From Chloroflexota bacterium (lineage in GTDB: Bacteria > Chloroflexota > Anaerolineae > Promineifilales > Promineifilaceae), in contig PDQY01000040.1 in assembly GCA_002746795.1 (NCBI GenBank), forward strand, positions 1 to 37,077: 37,077 nt of DNA, given 5' to 3'. A program made the position numbers and the translations under genes. The notes under the pieces were generated by a model. It was given only the letters and a program-made list of their open reading frames with translations, ran no database searches and was not told the origin of the DNA. Numbering within the stretch: the first letter of the stretch is position 1; every line of letters starts with the position of its first letter. Below, in pieces: positions 24,169-32,600 of this stretch.

Positions 24169-26370
24169 TCACAGCATATAGTTGCCTCCATTTGTTTCAG
24201 GAGGCGGCCCGTCAGGCAAACAGTGTAGTGAAAAAACATTTGGCAAAGCTTGCACCTGGTGCAGTATCCGCACCAATTGACGTGGTCTAAGAATTTCAAG
24301 CGTCAGAATGATGTTTAGTTCACCGCCGCTATGCGGCGGGGTATAAATATAGGCGATATTGATTTGCTCATTCTCCATCAAGTGAGAAACTTCAAAAAGC
24401 AACCCTGGACGATCAAACACATCAATCTGAACAGTGACTTCATGTGCGTGTCGAGTTGTTTCACCCCATCCTAATTTCACCACTCTCCCGCGCACAGGTC
24501 TGAGTAAGTGACAATCTTTTTTATGAACCGTAATGCTGCCATCTTTGCGCATATAGCCCAGAATGGAATCGCGTGATTTTGGCCGACAACTGCCGCATAA
24601 ATTGATGTGTTTGGTGGGCGATTTGGTGATAGTAAACTCTTCGCCATCAATATGAACTAAATAATCGAGATCTCTGCCTGGGCTGCTTTGCCATATGCGC
24701 TCCAAAACTTGTAAAGCGACTTCAGTAGGGAGTAATTCAGCGCGGCCCACGGCGTGGTAAAGTTCCTGGACATTATCAAATTCAAACAAAGCCGCTACAT
24801 CATAGTGAGAAAACTTTGGAACACCTAAAACATCAAGTTCATCTTGAACTAGTTGCTTACCTTCAGATAAGGCTCGGTGAACTGGGAGCCGCCTAAACCA
24901 ACGACGGGCATGAGATCTTGCATAATTGGTGGTGATATAGCCCAAATCTTCGACTAACCAGGCACGTTGAGGTTGTGTTCGCATCTTTTTTACAATGCGA
25001 ACTTGATCGCCATCTCTTAAAGATTTATTCAGTGGATAAAACAAATCATTCACATAAGCTGCATGTGTTTGATTCCCCAAGCCAGTGTGAATAGCATAGG
25101 CAAAATCAATGGGCGTGGCACCTTGTCCCAAATCAATTGATTCTCCCTGGGGCGTATAAACACGAATCTGCTTGCGAAAAACATCTTCGACCACGCCTTT
25201 GACCCCAGCTGCTGGGTTTTGTGGCTCGACATTGATGTTTTCTGATATTTCAGCAAAAAAGGCATCAACGCGAGCCGCTATCCCCTTAGACCACAGCGGC
25301 GTGCCTGCATATAACCATTTTGCTAACATACCAATATCAGACACCTTGTCCATAGTGACGGTGCGTACGCGCAGCTTTATAGGTAAACCGCTGTGATGAA
25401 CAACAGTCGTGTGCAGAGAACGGTAATGGTTGTCGAGCGGGACTGCAATATAATCATCGAATGCACCGGGAACAGGTTTCCAAATTTGATGGAGATGCCC
25501 GAGTGCTAAGTAACAACTTGGCCAATCATCGAGCAAAATCTTTAAGCGTATGGTGCGGTCTATGTCCTCATACGAACCGCCAGTGGCGATAATGTCTTGA
25601 TATACAGAATAAATGCTTTCTGGATTGAGCAACACATTGCGCACGTCGATGTTTGCAGCGAGTAGACAGTCAAAAATCTCATCGCTGATGACGTTGTAGA
25701 TTTCTTGATGTTTTTGCTTAAGTTCATTCATGCGCTTTTTTATGATGGTATAAGCGCGGTTGTTTAATACTTCGAGAGAGAGGGCTTCTAGTTCGCTTTT
25801 TACCTTCCAAATCCCTAAACGATTAGCTAGAGGAGCATATACAGCTAAGGTTTCTTTGGCCTTTTGACGTTGTTTGTGCAGCGGCATGGCTTTGATGGTG
25901 CGCATGTTATGTAGGCGGTCAAACAACTTGATGATGACTGTGCGCACATCTACGGTCATGGCCAGAAAGAGTTTGTGTAACGTTTGGTCTCGGATTTCTT
26001 GTGGTGTGAGTTTTTTCCCCTTGGCCACGCCTTCGGTAACATCCTTTAACTTGGTGACTCCATCTACCAAATGCGCTACTTCAGCCGTAAATTGAGCCTC
26101 GATTTCGGGCACCGAGACTTTTGTGTCTTCGGCAACATCATGGAGTAGTGCAGCTTCTAAGGCGGGTGCATCTAAATGGTATTCAGACAGATAAGAGGCT
26201 ACTGTAAGGGGGTGTGTAAAAAAAAGTTCACCGGATTTGCGGCGTTGTTCTCCGTGTTCCCGGCGGGCGAGGCTAAATGCTTCTTGCACGCGCAATTGAT
26301 CGGCTACGCTAAGGTAGCTTTTAATGCGGTCAAAGAACTCTGCGGCGTCCGTAGTCGTATGAGACAACAT
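24169..26370 (-). CDS. Rel/SpoT-type (p)ppGpp hydrolase with degenerate synthetase site
   Basis: A 733-residue long RSH protein. The HD hydrolase domain is intact: H53, H77-D78 (LLHDVAEDT) and D151 (KLFDRLHNMRT). The synthetase region (about 240-360) aligns without gaps to Rel but its key residues are changed: the RPK before the IYSIY motif is NPE (249-251), the catalytic Asp of 'DLIAIR' is R272, the Gly of 'GYQSLHT' is His, and the catalytic Glu of 'VEVQIRT' is K332. TGS (about 401-462), the Cys-containing region (CGSC...HKKDC) and a C-terminal ACT domain remain. It is therefore probably a ppGpp hydrolase only. Synthesis must come from another enzyme outside the window. AAGGGG precedes the ATG. 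Confidence 0.88.
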   Translation of the reverse strand: MLSHTTTDAAEFFDRIKSYLSVADQLRVQEAFSLARREHGEQRRKSGELFFTHPLTVASYLSEYHLDAPALEAALLHDVAEDTKVSVPEIEAQFTAEVAHLVDGVTKLKDVTEGVAKGKKLTPQEIRDQTLHKLFLAMTVDVRTVIIKLFDRLHNMRTIKAMPLHKQRQKAKETLAVYAPLANRLGIWKVKSELEALSLEVLNNRAYTIIKKRMNELKQKHQEIYNVISDEIFDCLLAANIDVRNVLLNPESIYSVYQDIIATGGSYEDIDRTIRLKILLDDWPSCYLALGHLHQIWKPVPGAFDDYIAVPLDNHYRSLHTTVVHHSGLPIKLRVRTVTMDKVSDIGMLAKWLYAGTPLWSKGIAARVDAFFAEISENINVEPQNPAAGVKGVVEDVFRKQIRVYTPQGESIDLGQGATPIDFAYAIHTGLGNQTHAAYVNDLFYPLNKSLRDGDQVRIVKKMRTQPQRAWLVEDLGYITTNYARSHARRWFRRLPVHRALSEGKQLVQDELDVLGVPKFSHYDVAALFEFDNVQELYHAVGRAELLPTEVALQVLERIWQSSPGRDLDYLVHIDGEEFTITKSPTKHINLCGSCRPKSRDSILGYMRKDGSITVHKKDCHLLRPVRGRVVKLGWGETTRHAHEVTVQIDVFDRPGLLFEVSHLMENEQINIAYIYTPPHSGGELNIILTLEILRPRQLVRILHQVQALPNVFSLHCLPDGPPPETNGGNYML

Positions 26371-26438
26371 AGCCCCTTATGATATTAAAAATTCAGAAAA
26401 AACAAAAAAATTGCCTCATTCAGAGATGATTTTCACAT

Positions 26439-27182
26439 TCAAGAATTTGAGGATTTCTTGAAATCATAAAAACGGTAACCTACGCCTCGTTCTGTGAGGA
26501 TATAGTGGGGCTTTGTGGGGTCTTCTTCGATTTTTTTGCGTAAGTAGTTGATATACAACCGCAAATAATGGGTTTCATCCTGATATTCATACCCCCAAAC
26601 TTTAGCCAATAGTGATTCATGGGGCACTACCCAGCCAGCGTTTTGGATTAATTGGCTGAGTAAACGGTATTCTGTGGGGCGCAAATCAATGCGTTCACCA
26701 TTGACAATAACTTGGTGACGATTGAAATCTATGGAGAGGCGGCCATCAATGTGCAGAATGGTACGTGGGGGGGGGGCTGGCCATTGGGCGCGGCGCAGCA
26801 CTGCGTTAACGCGGCTGTTGAGTTCTCTTGGGCTAAATGGTTTTGTGATGTAATCGTCGGCGCCTAAACCTAGCCCACGGATCTTGTCTTCTTCATCACT
26901 CTTGACGGTTAGTAGAATAACGGGTGTGGTGGAAATTTCGCGTAGTAAGCGTAAGGTTTCAAAGCCATCCATTTCTGGCATCATAACGTCCATGAGGATC
27001 AGGTCTGGGTTAAATTTGCGGATTTGGTCTAATGCCACTAGTCCATTTTCTGCCTCAATGACTTGAAAGCCTTCCAATTCCATATTCATGCGTATAAAAC
27101 GGCGCATTCTCGCCTCATCATCAACGATGAGGATGATTTGCGGGGCATTTTGTTCTAGTGTATCTGGAATTTGTTCGACCAT
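26439..27182 (-). CDS. OmpR/PhoB-family response regulator
   Basis: A 247-residue two-domain regulator. The receiver has DD at 21-22, phosphoacceptor D65 ([13 protein letters not shown]) and a conserved Lys in DYITKPF. The C-terminal winged helix shows '[17 protein letters not shown]', 'LLAKVWG' and '[16 protein letters not shown]', typical of OmpR DNA-binding domains. The linker is coded by ten consecutive C/G bases (26767-26776). The start overlaps the stop of the 79-aa gene by one base (TAATG), so translation is coupled. No histidine kinase is adjacent; it may be driven by the neighbouring Ser/Thr circuit or by a distant kinase. Confidence 0.93.
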   Translation of the reverse strand: MVEQIPDTLEQNAPQIILIVDDEARMRRFIRMNMELEGFQVIEAENGLVALDQIRKFNPDLILMDVMMPEMDGFETLRLLREISTTPVILLTVKSDEEDKIRGLGLGADDYITKPFSPRELNSRVNAVLRRAQWPAPPPRTILHIDGRLSIDFNRHQVIVNGERIDLRPTEYRLLSQLIQNAGWVVPHESLLAKVWGYEYQDETHYLRLYINYLRKKIEEDPTKPHYILTERGVGYRFYDFKKSSNS

Positions 27183-27421
27183 TATTCGCGCACAAAACCG
27201 ACTATGTCGCTAACTTCTGCTGTGGGCAGCACTTGAATGAAGTTGATGCGATGCAAGGGGAAAATGACAGAATTGACATCTTCGTTGAGGTAATGTAGGT
27301 CCATACCGTCTCGTCGGCGTGGGTTATGAATGAGAACCAAAGTGTCTTGGGGCTCAGGAAGGTTTTCAATTTCGCATACAATGGGATCTTCGTTGGCAAC
27401 ATGAACAATAACTGATTGCAT
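27182..27421 (-). CDS. 79-aa protein of unknown function, coupled to the response regulator
   Basis: A small acidic soluble protein with an alternating beta pattern ([49 protein letters not shown]) and no membrane segment. I do not recognise a family. Its stop overlaps the regulator start by one base, and it lies 16 bp after the FHA gene. This tight placement between two signalling genes supports it being a real member of the operon. Confidence 0.7.
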   Translation of the reverse strand: MQSVIVHVANEDPIVCEIENLPEPQDTLVLIHNPRRRDGMDLHYLNEDVNSVIFPLHRINFIQVLPTAEVSDIVGFVRE

Positions 27422-27437
27422 AGCGCCTCTCTTCTAC

Positions 27438-27935
27438 TCAAAAAAATATGTGAACTAGTAAATCACCAAAGCGAAGTTCGTCTCCACTTTGGATGGGGTA
27501 TGGTTTGTTTTCTGGAAGATGATGGTTGTTTAGGAAGGTGCCGTTGGTGCTGCCTAAATCCATGATGACGATGCCCTGGTTAGACCATTGCAGGATGGCG
27601 TGGGTACGGGACACCCCTAACTCTATTCCATTATCTTTTGTTAAGTCAAGGTTTGTTGGCGTGTTTTCAAAGGCACGCCCAATATTTATTTCTTTTTCTA
27701 GGGGAATGATGTAGCGATGGCGACTGCTTGGAATTACGAATGTGATCTGTTTTTCATGGACGGGTTCTATGACTTCTAGCTCTGTGGCAGGGGGGGGCGG
27801 TGGTTTATGCACAAATTCTGAGAAGGGGAGGACATCGGTGACGAGTTTTGAGTCTTGAATGAGATCTCTGCCGCATTCACTACAATATAGGGTTCCTTCA
27901 TATTGGCTTGCGCCACAATCTTTACAACGAATCAT
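27438..27935 (-). CDS. Zinc-ribbon/FHA-domain protein
   Basis: A 165-residue protein. An N-terminal zinc ribbon has C4xxC7 and C18xxC21. A Pro-rich linker (about 48-53, coded by a run of eight C/G) joins it to an FHA domain with the phosphothreonine-binding signature residues: GR in NIGRAF, SRTH in GVSRTHAIL, and GSTNGTFLN. FHA domains bind phosphothreonine, so it is the likely reader of the adjacent kinase. Its start overlaps the end of the J-like/VWA gene by 14 bp. Confidence 0.92.
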   Translation of the reverse strand: MIRCKDCGASQYEGTLYCSECGRDLIQDSKLVTDVLPFSEFVHKPPPPPATELEVIEPVHEKQITFVIPSSRHRYIIPLEKEINIGRAFENTPTNLDLTKDNGIELGVSRTHAILQWSNQGIVIMDLGSTNGTFLNNHHLPENKPYPIQSGDELRFGDLLVHIFF

Positions 27936-29382
27936 TGGGTTCTTCTATTTTCATGGATTGGCCAATCATGGCTCTCGTACCATATTTTAAGCGTTTTCGA
28001 CCTTCTTCTGAAAGCTCTCCGATATTGGCGAGGCGTTCGGTTTCGGCGTTTGCTTGCTGGGCGAGTTGTACTTCACCTGCTTCTAAGAGGCGGGTTGTTA
28101 GATGACGTAGGCGGGTGGCGGCTACACCAACATGGCCGGCTTCAATGTCTTCCCATACTTTTTCGTTGATTCGATACATGTTTAACATGCGCACGGCTTT
28201 GACAATGTCCCGAGGTGGCTCGGCTTTTGGTGGATTTTCGGTGATGAATATTTGTATTTGTTTGTGAATTTTTTGAGTTTGGTTATTTTGATGTGAAACT
28301 TCAGATGTGATTTCTACAGGGATGGTGATGCGAGATTCGTGTTCTTGGGGTTGTAGGAGGAGTTCGAGTAAAAAGGCAAGGGCTCCTTTGCCTTCTAGAT
28401 TGCCCAGACTGATTTCACTGCCATCTAGTTTAATAGGTTGGGCATAGGGTAGTAATTTAAATCCATATTGCAATGTGATGGCTTCGGGGAAGGCTTTTTT
28501 CAGGCGAAGATTTTGAGCATGGATGGTTCCTAGCCCCTGAATGCGTTCTTGCAGGAAATCAATGATTTGGGCTGGCTCTTGTATAAATGCTGAACGTCCA
28601 CCAGATGGGGCAACGAGTTGATCGAGAAATTTATCGTTCCATTCATCACCGAGACCGAAGGCGGATAGTCCGATTTGTGTGGCACTTGCTGTTTGGGCTA
28701 GTTCGATGCACAGGTCGGCGTCGCCGTAGGTATGACCATCAGTGAGTAAGATGATGTGATTGTTGTACTGCTCAAGCGGGGTTTTGTGCAGCTGCTGTAC
28801 ACCAGCTTTTAGCCCTTGAAAGGTTTCTGTGCCGCCGGATGCCTGGATGCTTCGTACGCCTCTTGTGATTTGGTTTTTGTTGTGGATGTGGGTGGGCTCG
28901 AGTACGATTTCAGCGCGGTCGCTATAACTGACGATGGAGATGAGGTCATCTGGGGCGAGTTTGTCGATTACCAGATTAACGGCCGTTTTCAGGGAATCTA
29001 GTCGTGACCCTTGCATCGATGTGCTCCGGTCTAGAACGAGGCATAAATTGAGTGGTTTTCGGGCACGCAGGAGATCCGTTGGCGGTGTGATTTCTACAAG
29101 TAGATAAAAAATTTGAGCGGTATCAGACATCGACATTTTTTGTCGGCTGAGCTGGATCGTGGCTGTAAATGATGGCGGCTTTGTCTCTGCGAGCAATGAA
29201 TCATAGGTGCTGCGCCGCTCATGATTGGATAAAACCTCATAAGCTTGTCGCAATTTTTGGTTGGTCTTGGCGTCGGTGTCTTCTGGGTATTTGTTCACCA
29301 AAACGGCAAATGCATCTTGGATTTCTGCCAGAGAGGCATTTTTTGACACGCCTAATATGGAATAATAAGTTTCATTACTCAT
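27922..29382 (-). CDS. J-domain-like/VWA fusion protein
   Basis: A 486-residue cytoplasmic protein. Residues 5-65 have the J-domain pattern (YYSILGVSKNASLAEIQDAF ... AYEVLSNHERRSTYD), but the HPD loop that activates DnaK reads KYPEDTD, so HPD is missing. Residues from about 112 form a von Willebrand A domain with a complete MIDAS start D118-R-S120-T-S122 and the later LLTDGHTYGD. A beta-rich and then helical C-terminal part follows. It lies 12 bp after the phosphatase gene. VWA proteins in kinase/phosphatase clusters serve as metal-dependent scaffolds; that role is inferred here. One decamer at 28978. Confidence 0.9.
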   Translation of the reverse strand: MSNETYYSILGVSKNASLAEIQDAFAVLVNKYPEDTDAKTNQKLRQAYEVLSNHERRSTYDSLLAETKPPSFTATIQLSRQKMSMSDTAQIFYLLVEITPPTDLLRARKPLNLCLVLDRSTSMQGSRLDSLKTAVNLVIDKLAPDDLISIVSYSDRAEIVLEPTHIHNKNQITRGVRSIQASGGTETFQGLKAGVQQLHKTPLEQYNNHIILLTDGHTYGDADLCIELAQTASATQIGLSAFGLGDEWNDKFLDQLVAPSGGRSAFIQEPAQIIDFLQERIQGLGTIHAQNLRLKKAFPEAITLQYGFKLLPYAQPIKLDGSEISLGNLEGKGALAFLLELLLQPQEHESRITIPVEITSEVSHQNNQTQKIHKQIQIFITENPPKAEPPRDIVKAVRMLNMYRINEKVWEDIEAGHVGVAATRLRHLTTRLLEAGEVQLAQQANAETERLANIGELSEEGRKRLKYGTRAMIGQSMKIEEPNDSL

Positions 29383-29394
29383 GAGGTGGACTTT

Positions 29395-30444
29395 CTAAAG
29401 CTTAAAACTTACAACAATGGCCGTGATATTATCAAAACCACCGACGGACATTGCTGCCGCAAAGACGCTATCTGCCATTTTCTCTACAGAAGCGTCTTGA
29501 CTTAGGATTTCTGTTATTTCTGCATCGGAGATAAAGCCAGAAACGCCATCGCTGCACAACAGCAATATGCCCGATTTGGGTAAGAGTCTCATGTATGTGT
29601 CGGCTTCGACTTCATCTGATTGGCCAACAGCGCGTAGTAAGATGTGGCCATATCGGTAAAAGGTGGCTTCTTCTTCGGTTAATTGACCGACATCTTGGAG
29701 CCGTTGTACGAGCGAGTGGTCACTGGTCACTCGTTCGAGTTTGTCATTGGCATACATATAAAGACGGCTGTCTCCAACATGGGCGACATGTAATCGATGG
29801 CCTAAGAGCAAAGCAATCGTCAGTGTCGTGCCACTATCCATTTCTGGTTCATAATCATAGACCGCTTTATTAGACAGTTGAACGGCCGTTTCTAAAACCT
29901 CCTGAATCGGTGTTTGCATGACCTTTTCATTATCTTGTAGCAGAGGTAAATACAACCGATCAATAATATGGTGAGCTGCGGTACGAGAGGCTATCTTACT
30001 GGCAATATGACCATCTGCATGCCCCCCCATGCCATCCGCAACCACAAACAGGCCAAAGGGCTGCATCTTAAAGTGCCCCCCCACTTCAGAGACAAAAGAA
30101 AAACAAGAATCTTCATTTCGTTCTCGATGTCTTCCCACATGACAATGGAAGGCAACTTGAATGGCGGGTTCGTCCCCAACAGTTGGTTCAGTTGGTTTGG
30201 TAGTAATTGGCTGCGTCTTGGCTGCTTCAGCTACATTTATGAATGGATTTTCCACAAAAGGAGCCGTGTCATTTTTATCTATTTTACTTTCAAAGTCAGT
30301 ATCAGATTCCATTTCAGGGTCTGATATTTCTTGAGATGCGTCATCTCTGGCCAATTCTGGGGCAGATTCTGTGTTAGCATCTGCGGCTTGTTGGGTACCA
30401 TCATCTTCTGGTTCGTTCATTGCGTTTACTTTGTTAATAGCCAT
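29395..30444 (-). CDS. PP2C-family Ser/Thr protein phosphatase
   Basis: A 349-residue protein. The first 95 residues are acidic and disordered-looking with many Asp/Glu/Ala. The PP2C domain shows GRHRERNEDS, VADGMGGHADG, DSGTTLT, HVGDSRLY, LLLCSDGVSGF and FDNITAIVV, so all metal-binding aspartates are present. It should remove phosphates put on by the adjacent kinase. The start could be ATG 30444 or the ATG eight codons later; neither has a clear ribosome-binding site. One decamer at 29881. A 189-bp gap separates it from the kinase gene. Confidence 0.93.
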   Translation of the reverse strand: MAINKVNAMNEPEDDGTQQAADANTESAPELARDDASQEISDPEMESDTDFESKIDKNDTAPFVENPFINVAEAAKTQPITTKPTEPTVGDEPAIQVAFHCHVGRHRERNEDSCFSFVSEVGGHFKMQPFGLFVVADGMGGHADGHIASKIASRTAAHHIIDRLYLPLLQDNEKVMQTPIQEVLETAVQLSNKAVYDYEPEMDSGTTLTIALLLGHRLHVAHVGDSRLYMYANDKLERVTSDHSLVQRLQDVGQLTEEEATFYRYGHILLRAVGQSDEVEADTYMRLLPKSGILLLCSDGVSGFISDAEITEILSQDASVEKMADSVFAAAMSVGGFDNITAIVVSFKL

Positions 30445-30633
30445 AAGCTCACTGTTTTCTTGTTTGTTATCGGGTCATTGTGTTGGGTTCTGAATGGGAC
30501 ATGTCCATTGTGCCTCTTAACTGTGTGCATAAACAGGCTTCAATCAAAATGCTTTCCTGTGTTTACTCGGGTAGTTTGCCCATTGGGGTTTCTTTTTTCG
30601 TGAAAGTCATGTCGTCAATTTTCCAAATCTAAA

Positions 30634-32523
30634 TCAGGCCGGCAGCGCATACAAGATATGATTGGTCGAACCAATATAAACGGTGCCCTCTTCATCAACT
30701 GCCGGAGTAGAGATAACAGGACTATTCGTGTTAAATTTCCACCTTAACTTACCCTTTTTCTGGGAAATACTATAGACAAAACCATCTGTAGAGCCAAAGT
30801 AAATAGCATCTCGTGAAACAACTGGAGAGGAATTAACCTGACCTTCAGTTTCAAACTGCCATAATTGTCTACCAGAATTCATATCTAAGGCATATAAACT
30901 CCCATCAGAGGAGCCAATGTAAACAATGTCATCATGAATGGCTGGTGAAGAGATAATGGGGCGCCGCGCGCGGAAACGCCAGATGGCCCAACCTGTGGAA
31001 GCATCTAAAGCGTACACGGTTGCATCCGTCGAACCGACGACAACCACATCATCATAGAGCATGGGAGATGATGTTACGGCTCGTTTGGCTTGCGATTGCC
31101 AATTCATTTTTCCATTAGATAAATCCATGCAATAAATATAGCCACCTTCAGTCCCAATGTAGACACGTTCTTCGTCTACATAGGGAGAAGAGCGCACCGC
31201 ACTAAAGGCATTGGCCATCCATGCTTTGCGCCCATGTTTTATGTTAAGCGCATAAAGATGACCGTCATCTGAACCAAAAAAGAGATGGCCAAAGCGAACT
31301 TTAGGTGAAGAGTAAATGGATCCTTGTGTTTCAAAATGCCATTTTTGGCGCCCAGAGAGGATGTTAATGGCATACATCCTGCTGTCTGAGGAGCCGATAA
31401 ATATGGTGTTTTCATGGACACAGGGAGAGGCGCCAACACCGTCAGATGTGGGGAATTTCCAAATGAGCTTACCTGTATCTTGATTGATGGCATATAGATT
31501 GTTGTCATAAACACTGGCGAAAACCTTACCATCTGCAATCGCAACCCTGGAGCGTATTTCGTCTTCGCACTTAAATTCCCAAATGGGGGAAATTTCATTG
31601 GCAATGCCACCGGAGTTTTTGGCTTGAGGTTTACCAGCTGTTGACCGTAGTGAGACCAACGCCTCTTGCAATGCAGTGGCATCGGTATAGCGGTCGTTGG
31701 GGTCGTATGAGAGGCAGCGCATGATGATGGCCTCAAAGGTGGGAGACACAGTTGGATTTTTAGAATGAATGGGGCGTTCTGCAAATGTAAATGGGGGTTC
31801 CAGGCGCGGATCTTGGTTTGTTAAGAGATGATGCAAGGTGGCGCCGAGGGCATAAATATCACCGGCTGGGGTAGCGACCCCACGATACTGTTCCGGCGGG
31901 GAGTACCCTTCTGTACCGATCATTGTCCCTTTATTGCCCCCCTCAAAAATCTTAGCAATCCCAAAGTCAATGAGGCGAATGCGATTGTATTGGTCCAACA
32001 TCACGTTGGAAGGTTTCATATCACGGAAAACGATAGGTTTGGGCTTTTGATGATGCAGATGAGCGAGGGCATCACACAGTTGAATGGCCCATTCGATGCA
32101 AGTGTCTTGTTCTACCGGTTCATTCCGTTCCTCCAGCCAGCGATCCAGGTCTTTGCCCCGAATGAGGTCTAAAATGAGGTAACTGCGGTCTTTTTCTGTG
32201 AAGTAATCTGAAACATCCGGGATGGCGGGGTGATCGAGCATGGCCAACATGCTTGCTTCACGCTCAAAAGATTGGATTGTCAAATCTCGGATTTTAGGGT
32301 CAGGTGCAGAGATGACCATTTCTTTCACCGCACACAGTTTGGTGACGTTGGGGAAACGCATATCACGTGCCTGGTAGACTGAACTAAAACCACCAGCACC
32401 TAAAGAGCCGACAATGCGATACCGCTCTTGCAAAATATCCCCCGGTTGCAGACCAATTCGCTGGGTTGCTTTTTTTACCCGGTCTTTCTTTCCTGGAAGC
32501 TGCCTGGTCGTTAATCGCCCCAT
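30634..32523 (-). CDS. Ser/Thr protein kinase with PQQ-type beta-propeller
   Basis: A 629-residue protein. The kinase domain covers about 36-295: Gly loop GSLGAGGFSSVY, K67 (CAVKEM), catalytic loop FRDMKPSNVM with D169 and DFG at 186-188. The usual His of HRD is Phe. Residues about 315-629 consist of PQQ-like repeats of about 40 residues with motifs such as 'VYIGSSDGSLYALD' and 'GRQLWQFET', forming a propeller. Unlike most PknB-type kinases no transmembrane helix lies between the domains, so the propeller appears cytoplasmic. It is the first gene of the minus-strand signalling block and has its own promoter (32553-32582) and an AGGAT ribosome-binding site. Confidence 0.95.
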   Translation of the reverse strand: MGRLTTRQLPGKKDRVKKATQRIGLQPGDILQERYRIVGSLGAGGFSSVYQARDMRFPNVTKLCAVKEMVISAPDPKIRDLTIQSFEREASMLAMLDHPAIPDVSDYFTEKDRSYLILDLIRGKDLDRWLEERNEPVEQDTCIEWAIQLCDALAHLHHQKPKPIVFRDMKPSNVMLDQYNRIRLIDFGIAKIFEGGNKGTMIGTEGYSPPEQYRGVATPAGDIYALGATLHHLLTNQDPRLEPPFTFAERPIHSKNPTVSPTFEAIIMRCLSYDPNDRYTDATALQEALVSLRSTAGKPQAKNSGGIANEISPIWEFKCEDEIRSRVAIADGKVFASVYDNNLYAINQDTGKLIWKFPTSDGVGASPCVHENTIFIGSSDSRMYAINILSGRQKWHFETQGSIYSSPKVRFGHLFFGSDDGHLYALNIKHGRKAWMANAFSAVRSSPYVDEERVYIGTEGGYIYCMDLSNGKMNWQSQAKRAVTSSPMLYDDVVVVGSTDATVYALDASTGWAIWRFRARRPIISSPAIHDDIVYIGSSDGSLYALDMNSGRQLWQFETEGQVNSSPVVSRDAIYFGSTDGFVYSISQKKGKLRWKFNTNSPVISTPAVDEEGTVYIGSTNHILYALPA

Positions 32524-32552
32524 AATTTTAATCCTAGATTCCTTAAGAGAGT

Positions 32553-32582
32553 ATTATAAGTTTACTTTGTCTGATTTATCAA
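32553..32582 (-). promoter_or_regulatory. Sigma70-type promoter of the kinase gene
   Basis: On the minus strand TTGATA (32582-32577), 18-bp spacer, TATAAT (32558-32553), 29 bp before the ATG. Confidence 0.75.
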
Positions 32583-32600
32583 GCAATCGGTACAATCGGG

